This document shows positions 34,303 through 47,589 of a stretch of 64,000 nt of DNA, in pieces. Position 1 is the first letter of the stretch; the number at the start of each line of letters is the position of its first letter. Both the position numbers and the translations under genes were made by a program. This DNA comes from Bugula neritina (lineage: Eukaryota; Bryozoa; Gymnolaemata; Cheilostomatida; Bugulidae): NCBI GenBank assembly GCA_964035545.1, contig OZ037766.1, forward strand, positions 3,034,501 to 3,098,500, in the 5' to 3' direction. The notes under the pieces are model-generated. The model searched no databases and was not told where the DNA came from. It saw only the letters and a list, made by a program, of their open reading frames with translations.

Positions 34303-37300
34303 ATGAAGATGACTGTGTTGGCAGTATGGATGCTTCTAGCATCTGCTTGGTAAGTTAGAAATCTGAACTGTAAAGTTTATACACAGGTTTTTGTCTTCAG
34401 TAGCTTATTGATCAGAGCTGCCTGAAAATGTACATTTCCATCCTCGGAACAATTTTCCAAGAAACATCATTGTTCGTTTTTAAATTTTAAATGTTTTAAT
34501 TACGGTTGTGTCATTCCAATGCCTTTTATTGAATTGATTTAGCAGTAGTTTATTTGTAGCTGTAACAAACTCGAAATAATAAAATTCAGCACAATGGCTG
34601 TTCAAATGAAACAAGAAATGGTTGCATAAATCAGTCATTTCTTCTTTGGCAATCATTAAAGGTTAGTTTTGCGTATGAAATATATATGTATAACTAAATG
34701 ATGTTCATGTAAGTTTATGTCTTTTTAGTGCTATTACTGAAGCAGCTACTTTTAATCAAATCACTATTGACCAATATGTTGAAGATTTCACAAAAATTGA
34801 TCAGTTCTACCATGGTAAACCATCTTATTACGAAGCGGAACTCCTCATTCATTCGATTCAGGCAGATCTGAGAGTCCCAGGAAACCTTTTGGTCGCGGTT
34901 GGCAATGCTATCTATTCTGTTGACGAGGACGGTATGACAGAAGTTCTTGTCGGTGGAACTGAGGCTGGGAATGCAAATGGTCCAGCCCAAAGTTCGGAGT
35001 TCAACATTACGGCTAGCTTTCTCCAATTGGATTCGTCTACCCTCTTGATTTCAGATCAGGGCAATCGTTGTATTCGAAAGTTTGATAGATTTAGCAAGCA
35101 GGTTTCTGAGTATGCTGGCAGCTGTGACCCCACTCAGCGGTTTTATAGCCGAGCCTCCTACAAACCCTGGGAAGCCTTCAATTCCCCAAGTCGTATACTG
35201 CTCGTTGACAATCAGGTGATGATTCTGGACAGAGTTGGCTCTAATTCACTCATTGTGTCTAAAGATCTGAATAATGGTCTAGTAAAAACAATTTGGAATG
35301 TTGGAAATGACGCCACTGACTTTGTTTATGAGCCAACTTACAAGTCATACATTGTAGCCGAGAGGGCTGGAGTTTATAATGTTACGGTCGATGAGGTTAA
35401 TAATGCTAATAAGCAGTTCCTGTATTACTTGGATTCGGTAACCAGAAACCGCGTGTTAGGTTTGAGCCTTTCCGATGATCTGCTGTATGTAGCAGACAAG
35501 TCGCGAGGCGTGGTTGATGTGGCGACTGTCAAGAGCGAGTACACCATATTTACTCTGTGCGGCTCGGTCTCCGATTACTGGTCCATGCCGTCTTGCAACA
35601 TCGATAGTCCCACTGCTGTGGCCACCATCAATGGTTACATCTACTTCTCCCACTCTCCAAAATCCTTTGCTTCGTACAGTGGCTCTGGCACAGTCAGGGC
35701 TTACCTTTACCGAGTCTCTTACTCTCTCAGAGGTAATAGCTTATAGTCTCCAACTTGAAATATAATCTTACTTATTTTCCATGTTGGTAACAGAGTAATA
35801 ATTACGATCATTCATTTATCTAATACTCAAAGTTTATGATGCAGTTACTTTCTGGTATACAGAGATTTGATTTATCAGTTAAATATTTTAGTGAAGTCAA
35901 TGTTTGAATATTTTTGATGGGCGTGTTTACAATAATTCATCGATGAATGTTATAGCTCTAAAATTATTATCAAGCTGGCCCTTGTACCATTTTCCCAAGG
36001 CGCGGGAAAGATGTTGCTGAACAAACTGGTCATGTTCTTATTTCTTTACTTGTTAGGTGAAGTAACTACCGCCATGTACTCTGAATCAAGTAACTCTTGT
36101 AAGTACTGAATACTTCATTAATTTAATATTAATTTTGGCCAACAGTAAATTAGGAATTAGTTTAAGGTTCTGTTTAACTTAGTGTCAACTTGCTATACAT
36201 TTTTCCCATCCACTTGGCGTAAACTAACAATATAATAATGAAAAATATTCTTCACTTGTAGTCAATGCTTTCTGTATTTGACTGTACAAAATATAAATAG
36301 CAATAAAAGTCAAGTAGTAGAAAATGCTGTTGTTGTGATACAGCAAACTGATTGTAGATGGCAGCAGTTACGGCGCATCTGCTGGAAGCACAGCTGTGAT
36401 TGTCATTGTGGTGATTGTGGCAGTGGCTGTCAAGATTGGACTTATCGTGCTGTGTGTGTGGAGGTGGTCACGGAGAGTAGCTTATAGGGTGAGTATTGTG
36501 TAGTCACACAGAGTATCTAGTAGAGTAAGTATTGTATAGTCACACAGAGTATCTAGTAGAGTAAGTATTGTATAGTCACACAGAGTATCTAGTAGAGTAA
36601 GTATTGTATAGTCACACAGAGTATCTAGTAGAGTAAGTATTGTATAGTCACACAGGGTCTAGTAGAGTGAGCATTGTATAGTAACACAGAGTATCTAGTA
36701 GAGTCAGTATTATATAGTAACACAGATCATCTAGTAGAGTGAGTATTGTGTAGTCACACAGATCATCTAGTAGAGTGAGTATTGTATAGTCCCACAGAGC
36801 CTAGTAGAGTGAGTATTGTGTAGTCACATTAAACCTGATTATGAACCTCCCTCTAACTGTACTTCTCTCTATTACTAAGTGAGTTTCATCATGCAATGTA
36901 ACTACTATACAATGTAACTACTATACAATGTAACTACTATACAATGTCACTACTATACAATGTAAATTAATAACCAAGTGTATATGAGGCAATCTCTACT
37001 TCCTTATCTGTGAAGTGAATAATCAGTCACTTCTCTCCTCTTGCAGCTCCTATCAGTTGAAAACATGCTATTGATTAACAATAAACTGAGTAGATGGATA
37101 TTTTCTGATAGGACAGTTATTGTTTCCCTTCCAATTTGCTATGGGTTGCATCACTCGCTTACTAAATGTTAGAGCAATCATCAGCTAGTATCTGCAATAC
37201 ATGTTGTCACTATCACACCTCATTTGATTTGTTAGAAATTTCTTCTAAAACTGCGCTATTCTACCTAGCAGAGGAGCTAAAGTTCTTATATACCATGTTT

Positions 37301-37965
37301 CGTGTTGCTTGCAGCGCTACCAAACAAATACTACGGTGGTCACCGTCGCCCAACCGACTACCACTGTGGTGCAGTCATCTGTGCCTTACGGTAGACTCCA
37401 GGAGCCGTACCCACCTCCGGCGCAGTTTCCCCCACCCCCCTCCTACAGCATGAATCAACACCAAGGTGGGCATATGGCATTGGGCTAAAGCCGGTGTGAG
37501 TATAGTACGGTGCAAGGCAGACATCTCTGGTAGTAAACACTCATTCGATAGAGACTTGGATCGAATATTTGACCTTGACCCTATAGTGCGGTTTTATGAT
37601 TTTTACTAGAAGTAAAGGTTGTTGAAAGATTGCAATATGATTTGATTTTAAGTAAGCTGAACAAGTGAGTAATGTTTTTGAAACTGAGCCTTTAATGTTT
37701 TGATCTACAGAATGAACAGGTGAAATCACGTTTCATGTCATACTAAATCATATTCAAGTAGTATAGTTACAAATATGTTGACACTTGAAACGTATTTGTA
37801 TCATTCCTCTGTAATGATTTGACACATGGTATCATGTAAAGCAATTTGCAACATATTCTGTCACTCGTCATCTAATACATCTACTGTAATATTGTTTAAT
37901 ATTCATGTCATTATATCCTTATTCCAGCTCCCCCTGCTTACTCTCAAGTTGGAAACAAGTACTGA
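34303..37965 (+). CDS. Single-pass membrane protein with NHL-like ectodomain and PPxY tail (470 aa)
   Basis: Six exons: 34303-34349, 34729-35732, 36057-36098, 36358-36488, 37315-37465, 37928-37965 (TGA), 1,413 nt in one frame with GT-AG junctions. The first exon starts with a hydrophobic signal peptide (MKMTVLAVWMLLASA). Exon 2 encodes about 335 residues; LLISDQGNRCIRKFD matches the core of an NHL beta-propeller blade, and weaker blade-like segments (SRILLVDNQVMILD, LGLSLSDDLLYVADK) follow. Two N-glycosylation sequons are visible (NIT, NVT). Exon 4 encodes the transmembrane helix (about 377-399) followed by WRWSRR, a positive-inside stop-transfer signal. The tail is proline-rich with two PPxY motifs (PPSY at 449-452, PPAY at 460-463), predicted ligands of WW domains such as those of Nedd4-type ubiquitin ligases. 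The topology suggests a type I surface or endosomal receptor or adaptor. Function is unknown and I recognise no named orthologue. Confidence 0.88.
36489..36830. repeat. 36-bp minisatellite at the 5' end of intron 4 of the NHL/PPxY gene
   Basis: About ten units beginning at the splice donor itself (GTGAGT at 36489). GTRAGT recurs at 36525, 36561, 36597, 36633, 36739, 36775 and 36809, with GTGAGC at 36667 and GTCAGT at 36703. The unit is GTAAGTATTGTATAGTCACA plus CAGAGTATCTAGTAGA. Confidence 0.9.
36893..36965. repeat. 16-bp tandem repeat (AATGTAACTACTATAC)
   Basis: About four and a half copies in the same intron as the 36-bp array, downstream of it. Confidence 0.8.
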
Positions 37966-38110
37966 CAATCAATACTGGATGCTAACAGACAATAATACTT
38001 TCTGAGTTATTTTTATATTCTAGTTATATTTTTGTTTTGTTTTTTCTCCAAATGATTCTGTGCTGACCTAGTGTCATAATATACTGTGCATTGCAGCTGA
38101 TTTTTATACT

Positions 38111-38116
38111 AATAAA
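38111..38116 (+). promoter_or_regulatory. Poly(A) signal AATAAA of the NHL/PPxY gene
   Basis: AATAAA occurs 146 nt after the TGA stop at 37963-37965, a reasonable 3' UTR length. AATAAA also occurs near 38,400, so the choice is tentative. Confidence 0.5.
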
Positions 38117-38119
38117 ATA

Positions 38120-41100
38120 TATCTTTACTATTTTGAACTTTCAATCATCAACCACCTTTACCTGTCTCAAGTTATTTTTGCTTGAATTTTGTGATGTTTT
38201 CTAAATGATGTGAAGCCAACCATTTACCTCTATTTCACTTATATAAATTGTTTGATGTTTGTGTTATAATATTTGCCACCATTGGAACAATTCCTTTTGT
38301 GTTGAAACACAAAAATGAATATAATGATGTTTTATATAAACTGTCAAAACTTCGTGTTTGCCATTCTTTAACTGAACGAATTATTGCTGATTAAAACAAT
38401 AAAGTTACGTAAAGTACTATAAGTTATCAGTTACTGGTCTGTTTGCAGGTAAAAAGGACAGTAACTTGCGTCATAATATTATTTTCCGGTTACTGTGTGA
38501 TGCTAAAACTATGTGCTGGTAAATTGCTGTGTTGGCATTACTGGCAATGGCAAAATACTATACTGCTAACAGATCAGTAGGATAATATGTGAACTGCGAC
38601 TTAGTTGTAACCATATAAATGTTGTATATTCAGTGATAGGACTATAAAATAAATACGGACTAAACTATAGTAGTAATTTAAATATAGACAATACCATAGT
38701 AGTAATTTCATTCTTGTTGGCATCTAAATACACACAACACTTTAGTCTACTCCATGATCTAGCTTCTATACTGGCCTTAGCTGACCTTTTGGTATTGTAA
38801 AACAGTTGACCTCACTTGGCCATTTCAAGAGGTCAAACAGAACTAAACATTAGATTGATAAATATAAACACTTACAGAATTGTCTTCTCTTATTGAAAAT
38901 GGACACGACTATCATTTCTTCATTTATAGCATATAATGCTAACGGTTATAATGTGATTATTTAAAATCACGGTTATAATGCTATGACTCATTCAATATAA
39001 TATTTAAAAATGATGTTTCTATGCAAGCACTATAGCACACATAAGCAATTTTGCAGATAATACATTAATCATGGCTTATAAATAAACACATTTTGCTGCA
39101 AAAAACAAGCATAAGACAAAGATCAAAGTTCAAATATTACAAGCATAATATGGTAACAAAAGGAAAAAACCAATTTTCCAAGCAGAACATATAATTAGGT
39201 TAGACAACTCCAACTAAATAAGGTAAGTACACTAAAAGACACTCTTCAGCTATAAGGATTATAATTACAATATGAATATTCTTTAGTCTCTATAAAAATA
39301 TTTTTAAAAATATTGTTCATGACGTTGATTGGATAGAGCCCATGCTGAAATGCAATACTTAATAGCTCAATGTGTAACTGCAGTTAAATTAGATGAAACA
39401 GGATAAACATTTTGCCCCCTTTCTAGCTGTGAGTTGATTATATTTGTCTAGAGATATTTGGATTTTATAATTCTTCCTGTTTATTTTTGTGATTCTAAGT
39501 TATATGAAGTATATCTGCTTTCTTTGTGGACAGACAATTTCTCACCCTTGGGAGTTTTTCTTCAATTCAAATAATATAGATAATTGGCCGTCTACTTTAG
39601 CCCATGAGAGCTACCAATTCTAACAGATATCTCTGTCATGGAATAGTAAATACAATACATTTCTATCCTTGCTGGTGTATCTTTATGGTAGTATAGTCTA
39701 ACAATTTACTCACACCGTGGCTGCAAAGCTATTTTATCGAAATGCCAACTTGATTTGCTAAACTGCGATCTCAATCAAAATTTCAAACAGTATAGTTGGC
39801 TAAAGCACAAGCGTGAAGAAAACATCTACTGTACAAATATTTCGAGTTATATTTATAGCTACAGCTATCAAAATGAAAAACACTGCAGCGTTCTAAAATT
39901 AAAACTGAGGTACGTGGCTATGCAAATTTCTTTTATAGGTTTGGATTTATAAATTTTGGTTTGATGTGTGTATTGAGTGTAATTTATAAGTATAAGACAA
40001 CTTTTAAGCGCTATTTGAATATATCTTAATTTATAAATGCATAACAGGAGCCTTGCAGGAGAGTTGCTAATATAAAATTACTTTACTTCGATATGCTGTT
40101 TGTCTTTATTCAAAGTTGTTCTCTCCTTCTTAGAACAAAACACCAGGTTATAGCCTATATTTATCGATTTTACAAACTGATTTAAGCTTTCGTGCATGAA
40201 ATATTAAAAATGATTAAAGCTATGCTAAACTGCAAATAAGTAGAAGTTAGATAATCATAACCTTTTACTTCTTTCAATTATTAGATTAGCATAAATCTGT
40301 AAGCTTTTAAATAGTTCAATTACTCTGAAATAATAATTTACTGCAACATTGCCCCAAACCAGTTTATAATTTCTTCAAGAAAGCTAATGCTATCTAAATA
40401 ACTTATGAGTAATCTTTACAATCTCCTTATGATTATTCGCTAATATTTGAATACACTGAATGGAACTTAAAAACGAATAATTTAAGCTGTAACTTAGAAA
40501 ACAATAAACGAGCAAATTTTGAAATTATATTAAGTGAAAATAAACTCTAGTACAAACTTTTGTCCCATGGAAAAATTTTTCAAATTTGTATAGCAATATT
40601 ATAGTTATAAAATTATTTTAGTATTTAGTGAATTTGAAATATAAATCTTTTACTAGTAGGAACAATTTCTTTCGATCATTTATACAAAATCTTTACAGCC
40701 AAATTTCGCTAATTATTTAGAGTATTTTAACCATGCAACTGTGTTTAAAAACTTATCGATTAGTTTCATGTTACTATATACATAACACGTTGTTTTATAC
40801 TAGTCAGTTTACTTCTAGACATTCTAAGTACAACGAATAGCAAGCTAGCTTCACACTGCAAACAGCCTTTGGTGGATAGACTTTATATCGTGAGGTGAGA
40901 ACAAAAATAGCTCTGTATAAGTATTACCATAAGATCTATTTACTGCAAATATTTTGCTGGAGGTCATAGTTTTTCAATCTTGATAATAAGGTTAACTTTC
41001 TTTACTAGTTTACTCTTTGCAAAATAATATAATTAGTAGATTTTTGGTCCTAAATAAATGCAACAATTGATTTTGGTGATTTTCTTATAGCGGCATTAAT

Positions 41101-43578
41101 AAGTTGATAATATGATCAAACATTCTTGTATTTGGTATAAAGGAAAAGCCGACAGAATACCTAAAGAACTGTAGCTGACATGCACAGTTTTATGCTCCAC
41201 ACAGCTTGTTGCCTTGATCTGCTATTTCAAAACCAAATCTTGTTCTTAATAACGAGCAGGGAGATAATTCCTCGTTATTAAAACTTTCTGAAAGCTTTTG
41301 TTTTTAAGGAGAAATCTGGCAAACTAATATAATAAATATTATTTTAAAAAAAAGCAGAAGCCCCTTTAGCTGACATCAAAAACTGAATGTATTTATTAAG
41401 TATTTTAATATGTTGAAAATTCTTTTTTACTGGTACGACTTTTCTATACTTAACATTAAAGGGTATATTATATATTTTATAGCTTGATAAGGGGAAGGAG
41501 GAAAGAAAGTTTTTTCCCTAAATGTTGATAAATCTACTACAGACATAAAAGACAAAATTGACAGAGTGTGAAAAATAATAAATGTTACTTTGGTTGCACA
41601 AACAAAATATTTTACTAAGACGACATTTGCTATTGAGGGGAACTAACTGCAACTTGAGACAATATAAAGGCTAGCCATTAAAAAGAGTACTATAACCAAA
41701 CGAGAATTGTGGCATATGTCGCCATTTGCTAAACATATATTTTTGTAGTTCCCGGGTGAGACAATTATAATACATCTAAAAGAATATTTTAAGCCTAAAA
41801 TATTGCAACAGTTTGTTATAGAATTACCGATCATCTTAAAATAAATGGTAAAGTAAAATTGATTTCCTTAACCCTATTCATCTGCCCACTGAAAAATCCT
41901 AAGTACTTCAGGCTTAGAAATATCTTTCTTTTAAAAATAATTCTGACAGGATATTAAAATAGTTAGCTGGCACACGTCAAATCTATACTGCTGCCACTTC
42001 AGATGGGCTGCCACTCTTGACTTTGTTAGTCCGAAAACACATTTTTTAGTATAATAATGGTTTCTATAATTATAAGGTGCCAAAAATATAGAAAACAGAG
42101 AACAATTATAATTAATATCCTCTTCTGTAAGACTGACTGGCACTGACTATATGACATAATCAAGTGATGTTTTGACACTTGAATAGACTAGGAAACAGAA
42201 AACCTACCGCCTCACCTTGGCTAAATCTGAAATAAGTTTTACAAAAGCTAGCTTAATTTATTACCTCTGCCAACATTGTAGTTAAACAGAAAGCAAACAT
42301 TTAAAATGGAGTAAAGAAATTTTTAGCTTTCACCGGACTGATAATGCAATTTGCCAATTTTAACGCTTTCTTATATTACAAACATTCTCAGCAGTTAGAA
42401 ATTCCTAAGTATACTTTGATTAGAAATATTTAAAGTGGCTTTTAATTTTGGCCATCTTAGAAACTTTATTATTAGAAATATAAATTTTGAAAAAAAATTT
42501 AAAATTTATTTTGTTAATTATAGATTAGGAATATATATTCTCTAAAATACTATAGCAATATATTTACACTGAGAAAACACAATAAAATATAATTTAACCA
42601 ATTTACTGAGGCTCTTTGTCTTTCACCCTTTAACAAGTTGCTTTCTTGATCCAGATATATGGCTGTGTTATCCCAACAAAACAGTCCCTTGGTATGTGAA
42701 ATGGCTTTCTTCAAACAGTTTCCTTTCATATCCCTCTTAATCTGATTAGACCTTTAGCTGGTTTTGCCATTTTTAGCAAGAAAATTGTTTAAGCCTTCAC
42801 TAACTTCTTTTTACAAAATAATGGAGGAAATAATTTTTTAGGCACCTGGAAACGATGACAAACTGGAATGCCTTTAAACTAGTATTGAAAAGCTCAGACT
42901 AAGCCCTAAGGGAAGATAACTCTATGAGAATACAAAGGTATATTCAAATTACATTGCAATTCCACGTTGGGATTTATAAGCAGTGAAGCCCGTGATGTAA
43001 TAACTTTATGCAAAATAAAATATGATTAGCGAAGCTAATTATTGCTATATGCTGTTTCATGATACTCTAAGAATAATTATTACATCTTATACCTAGAGGT
43101 GACACTTGTACTATTTACTTTGAAGTAATTGGATAGAGAAAAACATAACAAGCTATACCTTGCATACTATACGCTATACCTTTCCATATAAGATATATTG
43201 ATTTACTCTGTTGAATAAAAATAAGTCATTCGAAATCAAAAAGTTAGTACATTGGTTGGATTCAAAGACTCAGGAATAACACATATGACTAGTATATGCT
43301 CCGTGCAATCTAGCATGTCAGATTTATTGTGTTTTATTGATTTGTAGTTAGTAGATTTTTTAAATCTCTCAGGACTAAACATCAAGTATATAAAGACAGA
43401 GTATATAACATCTTAACTTTTCACTAGGATACACCCAGTCAAACAACAAGTATCTGGTGCTATGCTCATCAGCGCAATAAACAACCTGCTGTGAGTATGA
43501 CAATTGCATTATGTTATTATACATCTACATTTTATTTGATTGGATGAGGGCTACGATAGCCTAAACAAGAATTGATTG
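38120..43578. other. Intergenic region between the NHL/PPxY and SK genes
   Basis: About 5.4 kb of AT-rich DNA. ORFs of 60-70 codons on both strands show no family resemblance or splice context. The SK promoter and any non-coding 5' exon should lie here; a possible donor (GCT|GTGAGT near 43,492) is the only hint. Confidence 0.5.
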
Positions 43579-46500
43579 ATGGCTCAAAGACGATTGCATA
43601 CACTGACACACCAGTTTTCAATAGCCGAGGAGCTAGAGGTTTTAGAAGAAGAGGGTGATATTTCAAGACCTTTGGAACATGATGAAGAACTTTGGGGTAT
43701 GTCCTCATTAGCACCCAATCCGGCTCTCAATGACAGCAAAGCATGCTCAGCCATGGCAGCTTGCCAACTACAGCATCATAGCATGAAGAGAACCAATGAG
43801 CCTCAGTTAGATGGCAACGCAAACAGAAGGTCAGATGAGGTTTCGGGTATGAGCAGTCCGCCAGTAGATTCCTCGATGTTGAGCAATCAGAATATAGATA
43901 CCTGTGTGGGAAGTTACAGTAGCATGGAGAGTAGTGAGCCTCTGCTATTGGATAGCAGCACCAGCACTGCTGAAGCTTCCACTCCTTGCACCTACAGTAA
44001 TGGGGGAATACAGATGAGTATATCAGTCAATAACTCTTCTAATGATGTCAATGTAAAGGATAGACAAGCGTTAGAGCCTCTCCTATTCTCCGAGACTGAG
44101 GACCCAAGATTCACTAGCAACATCGCAGTGCAGAGTACCTCCCCACATAAGTCTGCGGCTTTGATGAGTATATCCAAGTCTGCTGGTAGTGGTTTGACTG
44201 GCTCCGAGAATAGCAATCAATCTGCCTTACTAACAACACCAACTAACTGTGAATCATTCAAGCCTACAACTTTACAAGTCGCCAACTCGCAAAGAAAACT
44301 GACTTCAGTGGATACAGTAAAAAACCGTCACAATTTCTGGAAAGCTCGTAGTTCTTCAACAGAAGTACCATCAAGCAGTAAACAAGACCTACTGTCTTGT
44401 GGCAAAGGAAGTCCAAACCTCAGTAAACTCGTCAGTACCAGCGGGCCCTTGCTCAGGGCAAACAGTTTAGAGAGGGGCACTCAAACCGTACCATTCTCTC
44501 AGCTCAACACTGAAGAAAAGACACAGGCTAGGTATGGCTCTACCATTAGTGTTATAGGTACTGAGTATATGAAAGCTAAAGGAGTTATTACTCCCAAATT
44601 TCAGCAACTTCAGAAACCAAACATCCAGAATCATGAGACGGCTAGTCATTCTTCAAGACACTTAAATGACTCATCTTTTGATAAGCAACATTCACACCCA
44701 TCAGGTGAGGTACAGACGGCTGTTCACATGAGCCATAAGGCCTCCACCCAGCCCAGCCATGTTGTCAGAATTGTTCCGGGCAACGAGGACGATACGCACA
44801 ACAAACGCCTCGCTATTGGCTACAGACTAGGGAGACGCAAGCTACTCGCTGAAAGACGACGGAAAATAGCCGACTTAGGTTGTATATTTGCACTATTGGG
44901 ACTTTTGTTGATGATAATACAGACCGAATGCAGCATTGCCAATATCTATGCAACGGTAAGTTGAACAACTATTTATATTTCTTGTCAACATCAAAGTTTT
45001 GTCAGCAAATTGTAAAAGCATTTGTTGTAAAAATTACTCAATTACTGCTGGATAGTTGATGGGCATTAAATCTATAATTCATTGCCAAGTTCTTAAGACA
45101 TCAAAATTCTAACAAAAGCTAACGTGGAACTGTGTGTTATTCAATTTCCAACTTATTTTACAAATACTAAAATATTTGCGTCAAAGAAAACTTGGGAAAA
45201 ACAGCATGCAACTAGCTGTATCAGCAAATTCAATTTAGGTCTAAACTTTTTTCCACTATAGCAAATCTAATTTTATCTCTGCAATTATGCAATAAGAAAC
45301 TGGTTGGTGCTAATAATTGTAGCTTTATTAAATTTGTCATTTAAACTAACATGCTTTAATTTATGCTCCAGTAACTGCCAGCTGCTAGGCCCATTTGCTT
45401 GAACCCTTCATCTGTGCAGTCGCAACAGATGTGTTCACAACAACCCAAGAGTTTATATTAGCATAAACTAACTTTATTATACCTCATTCTTGCCTTTTTT
45501 GCTGAACAATAGTCAGAGAAACTTTCTACTTTGAAAAGAATTTAATATCAAAATAGTTGAAGATTTTTATCGAGCGAAGGGAAGGTGATGTAGTCATTCT
45601 TGCCAACTCAATAAATCTGTAGTTAACAACCATATATACCAACTAGTAATTACGGAATAATAAGATCATCAATTAGTAATGATACATTCAGCAGAACAAA
45701 AACCATAAATAATTAGGTTTCTCAACTTTTGACCGCTGATGAACATTTATGTGGATGTCATAGAGTGTGTAGGGGGAGTTTGTCAGTTCCACTTTTTACT
45801 CTTTTGCTGTCATAAATTAGGTTAAACTAAGACATTCTCTCTTCTATCAGTCATATCATTCACTCAATAGCAAACATCATAATACTGTCACAGAATTTAG
45901 ACCATTCCACACATACTTGGGTTCTTTGAAATATAATGTGATGATCAACATTTCATGCTACCAAGTAATACTTCTTTTATAGTTTATTAGTTCATAGCAG
46001 AGTTGCTATTAGCAGATTGTAGATGCTAGGAATATTGATCTAAATACGGACAGTGTGTGATTTAAAATTCTTAGGATATGTTTTTACAAATCTCTGATGT
46101 CATGCATCATATTATATATTCACATTGGTTTGCATGTAATTAAAAACAGGAAGTAATAACTCTCTAAGGGATAGGTTAATTGGTCTCTGGTTTTGAATAT
46201 CTATAACGCCCATCCTATATGTGCTTTGGGCATTATGGAAAGGTTGGGGTGGAGGTGCAGCAGCTAAACACAAGTAGTTTTTAGGAAACCTGGTTATGTC
46301 TACCAACTGAGTGACTCCGCTGGGAATACGAACAATCAAACAATATTTCTGCACAAGTTTGATCAGTTTTTGAGAAGACCCAAAACAAATCACTATTAAT
46401 GGAGCTTTGAATTCTTTTTAAAGAAAAAATTAAGACTTTGTAAATGGATACGGGGCTGTCTATGACCTTTTTATGCAAGGGTTTTGTTCTAATAATTTTA

Positions 46501-47548
46501 GTTCCCCGAAGGGGGGGGGGGCTTTTCAGACTGCGTATGCTCTTTCAATCAACTATTGATGAGTAAAACCTATTGCACCTGCTAAGCAACAAACTCCTAT
46601 TAGTTATTGTACTGTCAGTAAAGCATATTGTAGCACAAGCTTTCATTTCTAATGCTTTTCATCTCATGGATCAGTAAGCATGCAGCTCAGTGTTACATAT
46701 AATTGCGGTTTAGTATTATTTAAAACTAGTACATCAAGTGTAGGATTTTAATAATTAACTTATATCAATTATTACTGTAAGGCTGATATACTTGTTGCAT
46801 AATTGATTGATACGCCCACACATTTTGTCGATTAAACAAAAAGAAATAAAATTTGACATCGGGTATGCCTTAGAGTGCTTGTAGAACACTGCAGTACATA
46901 TTATAGTACTGTAGACAAATCAGTTAATAGACGTATTCCAGCAGCTGTTAGTTAACCGCAGCTTTCAACATGATGAGTGTTAAAGCTCAGACTATTTATA
47001 AAGTATTATACATGCATACAAATTACTAATAATACACTTATACTATTGATAATCAGATTTATTACCATATCTATTTACCTAACACTTTGTATAGGCCTAG
47101 TAATATGCTATCTATTGAGCCAATATACAATAAATAATTATTAATAAATATTTTTCAATAAGGGATTTCTAGCGTTTTCTGAAGTTACCTGCAATATGAT
47201 TATGTATGAATACGTAAATTGCTCATTACGATAGCCATAAATCTACTGACTGCGTTGCTACGTAATTGTTACTTTGGGAAGCGTAAAAGATGCAGTGTTA
47301 GTATTCAATGCTAGCCTTTTCAAAATGAAGTAATAATTGTTGCAGAGGTGAACGTAAATATAATGTATTTTCTACTAACACTGCCACTATTGGTCTCTCA
47401 CAGCATTATGCATCTAGATATATCTAGATATACATGTACCAGATGTGTGTGGTGTGTGTGGTGTGTGTGGTGTGTGTGGTGTGTGTGTGTGTTGTGTGTG
47501 CTGTGTGTGTGTGCTGTGTGTGTGTGTGTGTTGTGTGTGCTGTGTGTG

Positions 47549-47589
<41 letters not shown>

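Noticed and set aside
39755..39952. 65-codon plus-strand ORF as a small gene
   Set aside because: AT-rich low-information sequence without a signal peptide, domain or clear context; typical of chance ORFs here.
43992..44216. Antisense ORFs within SK exon 1
   Set aside because: They lie opposite a long coding exon with clear SK homology at its end; no independent support.
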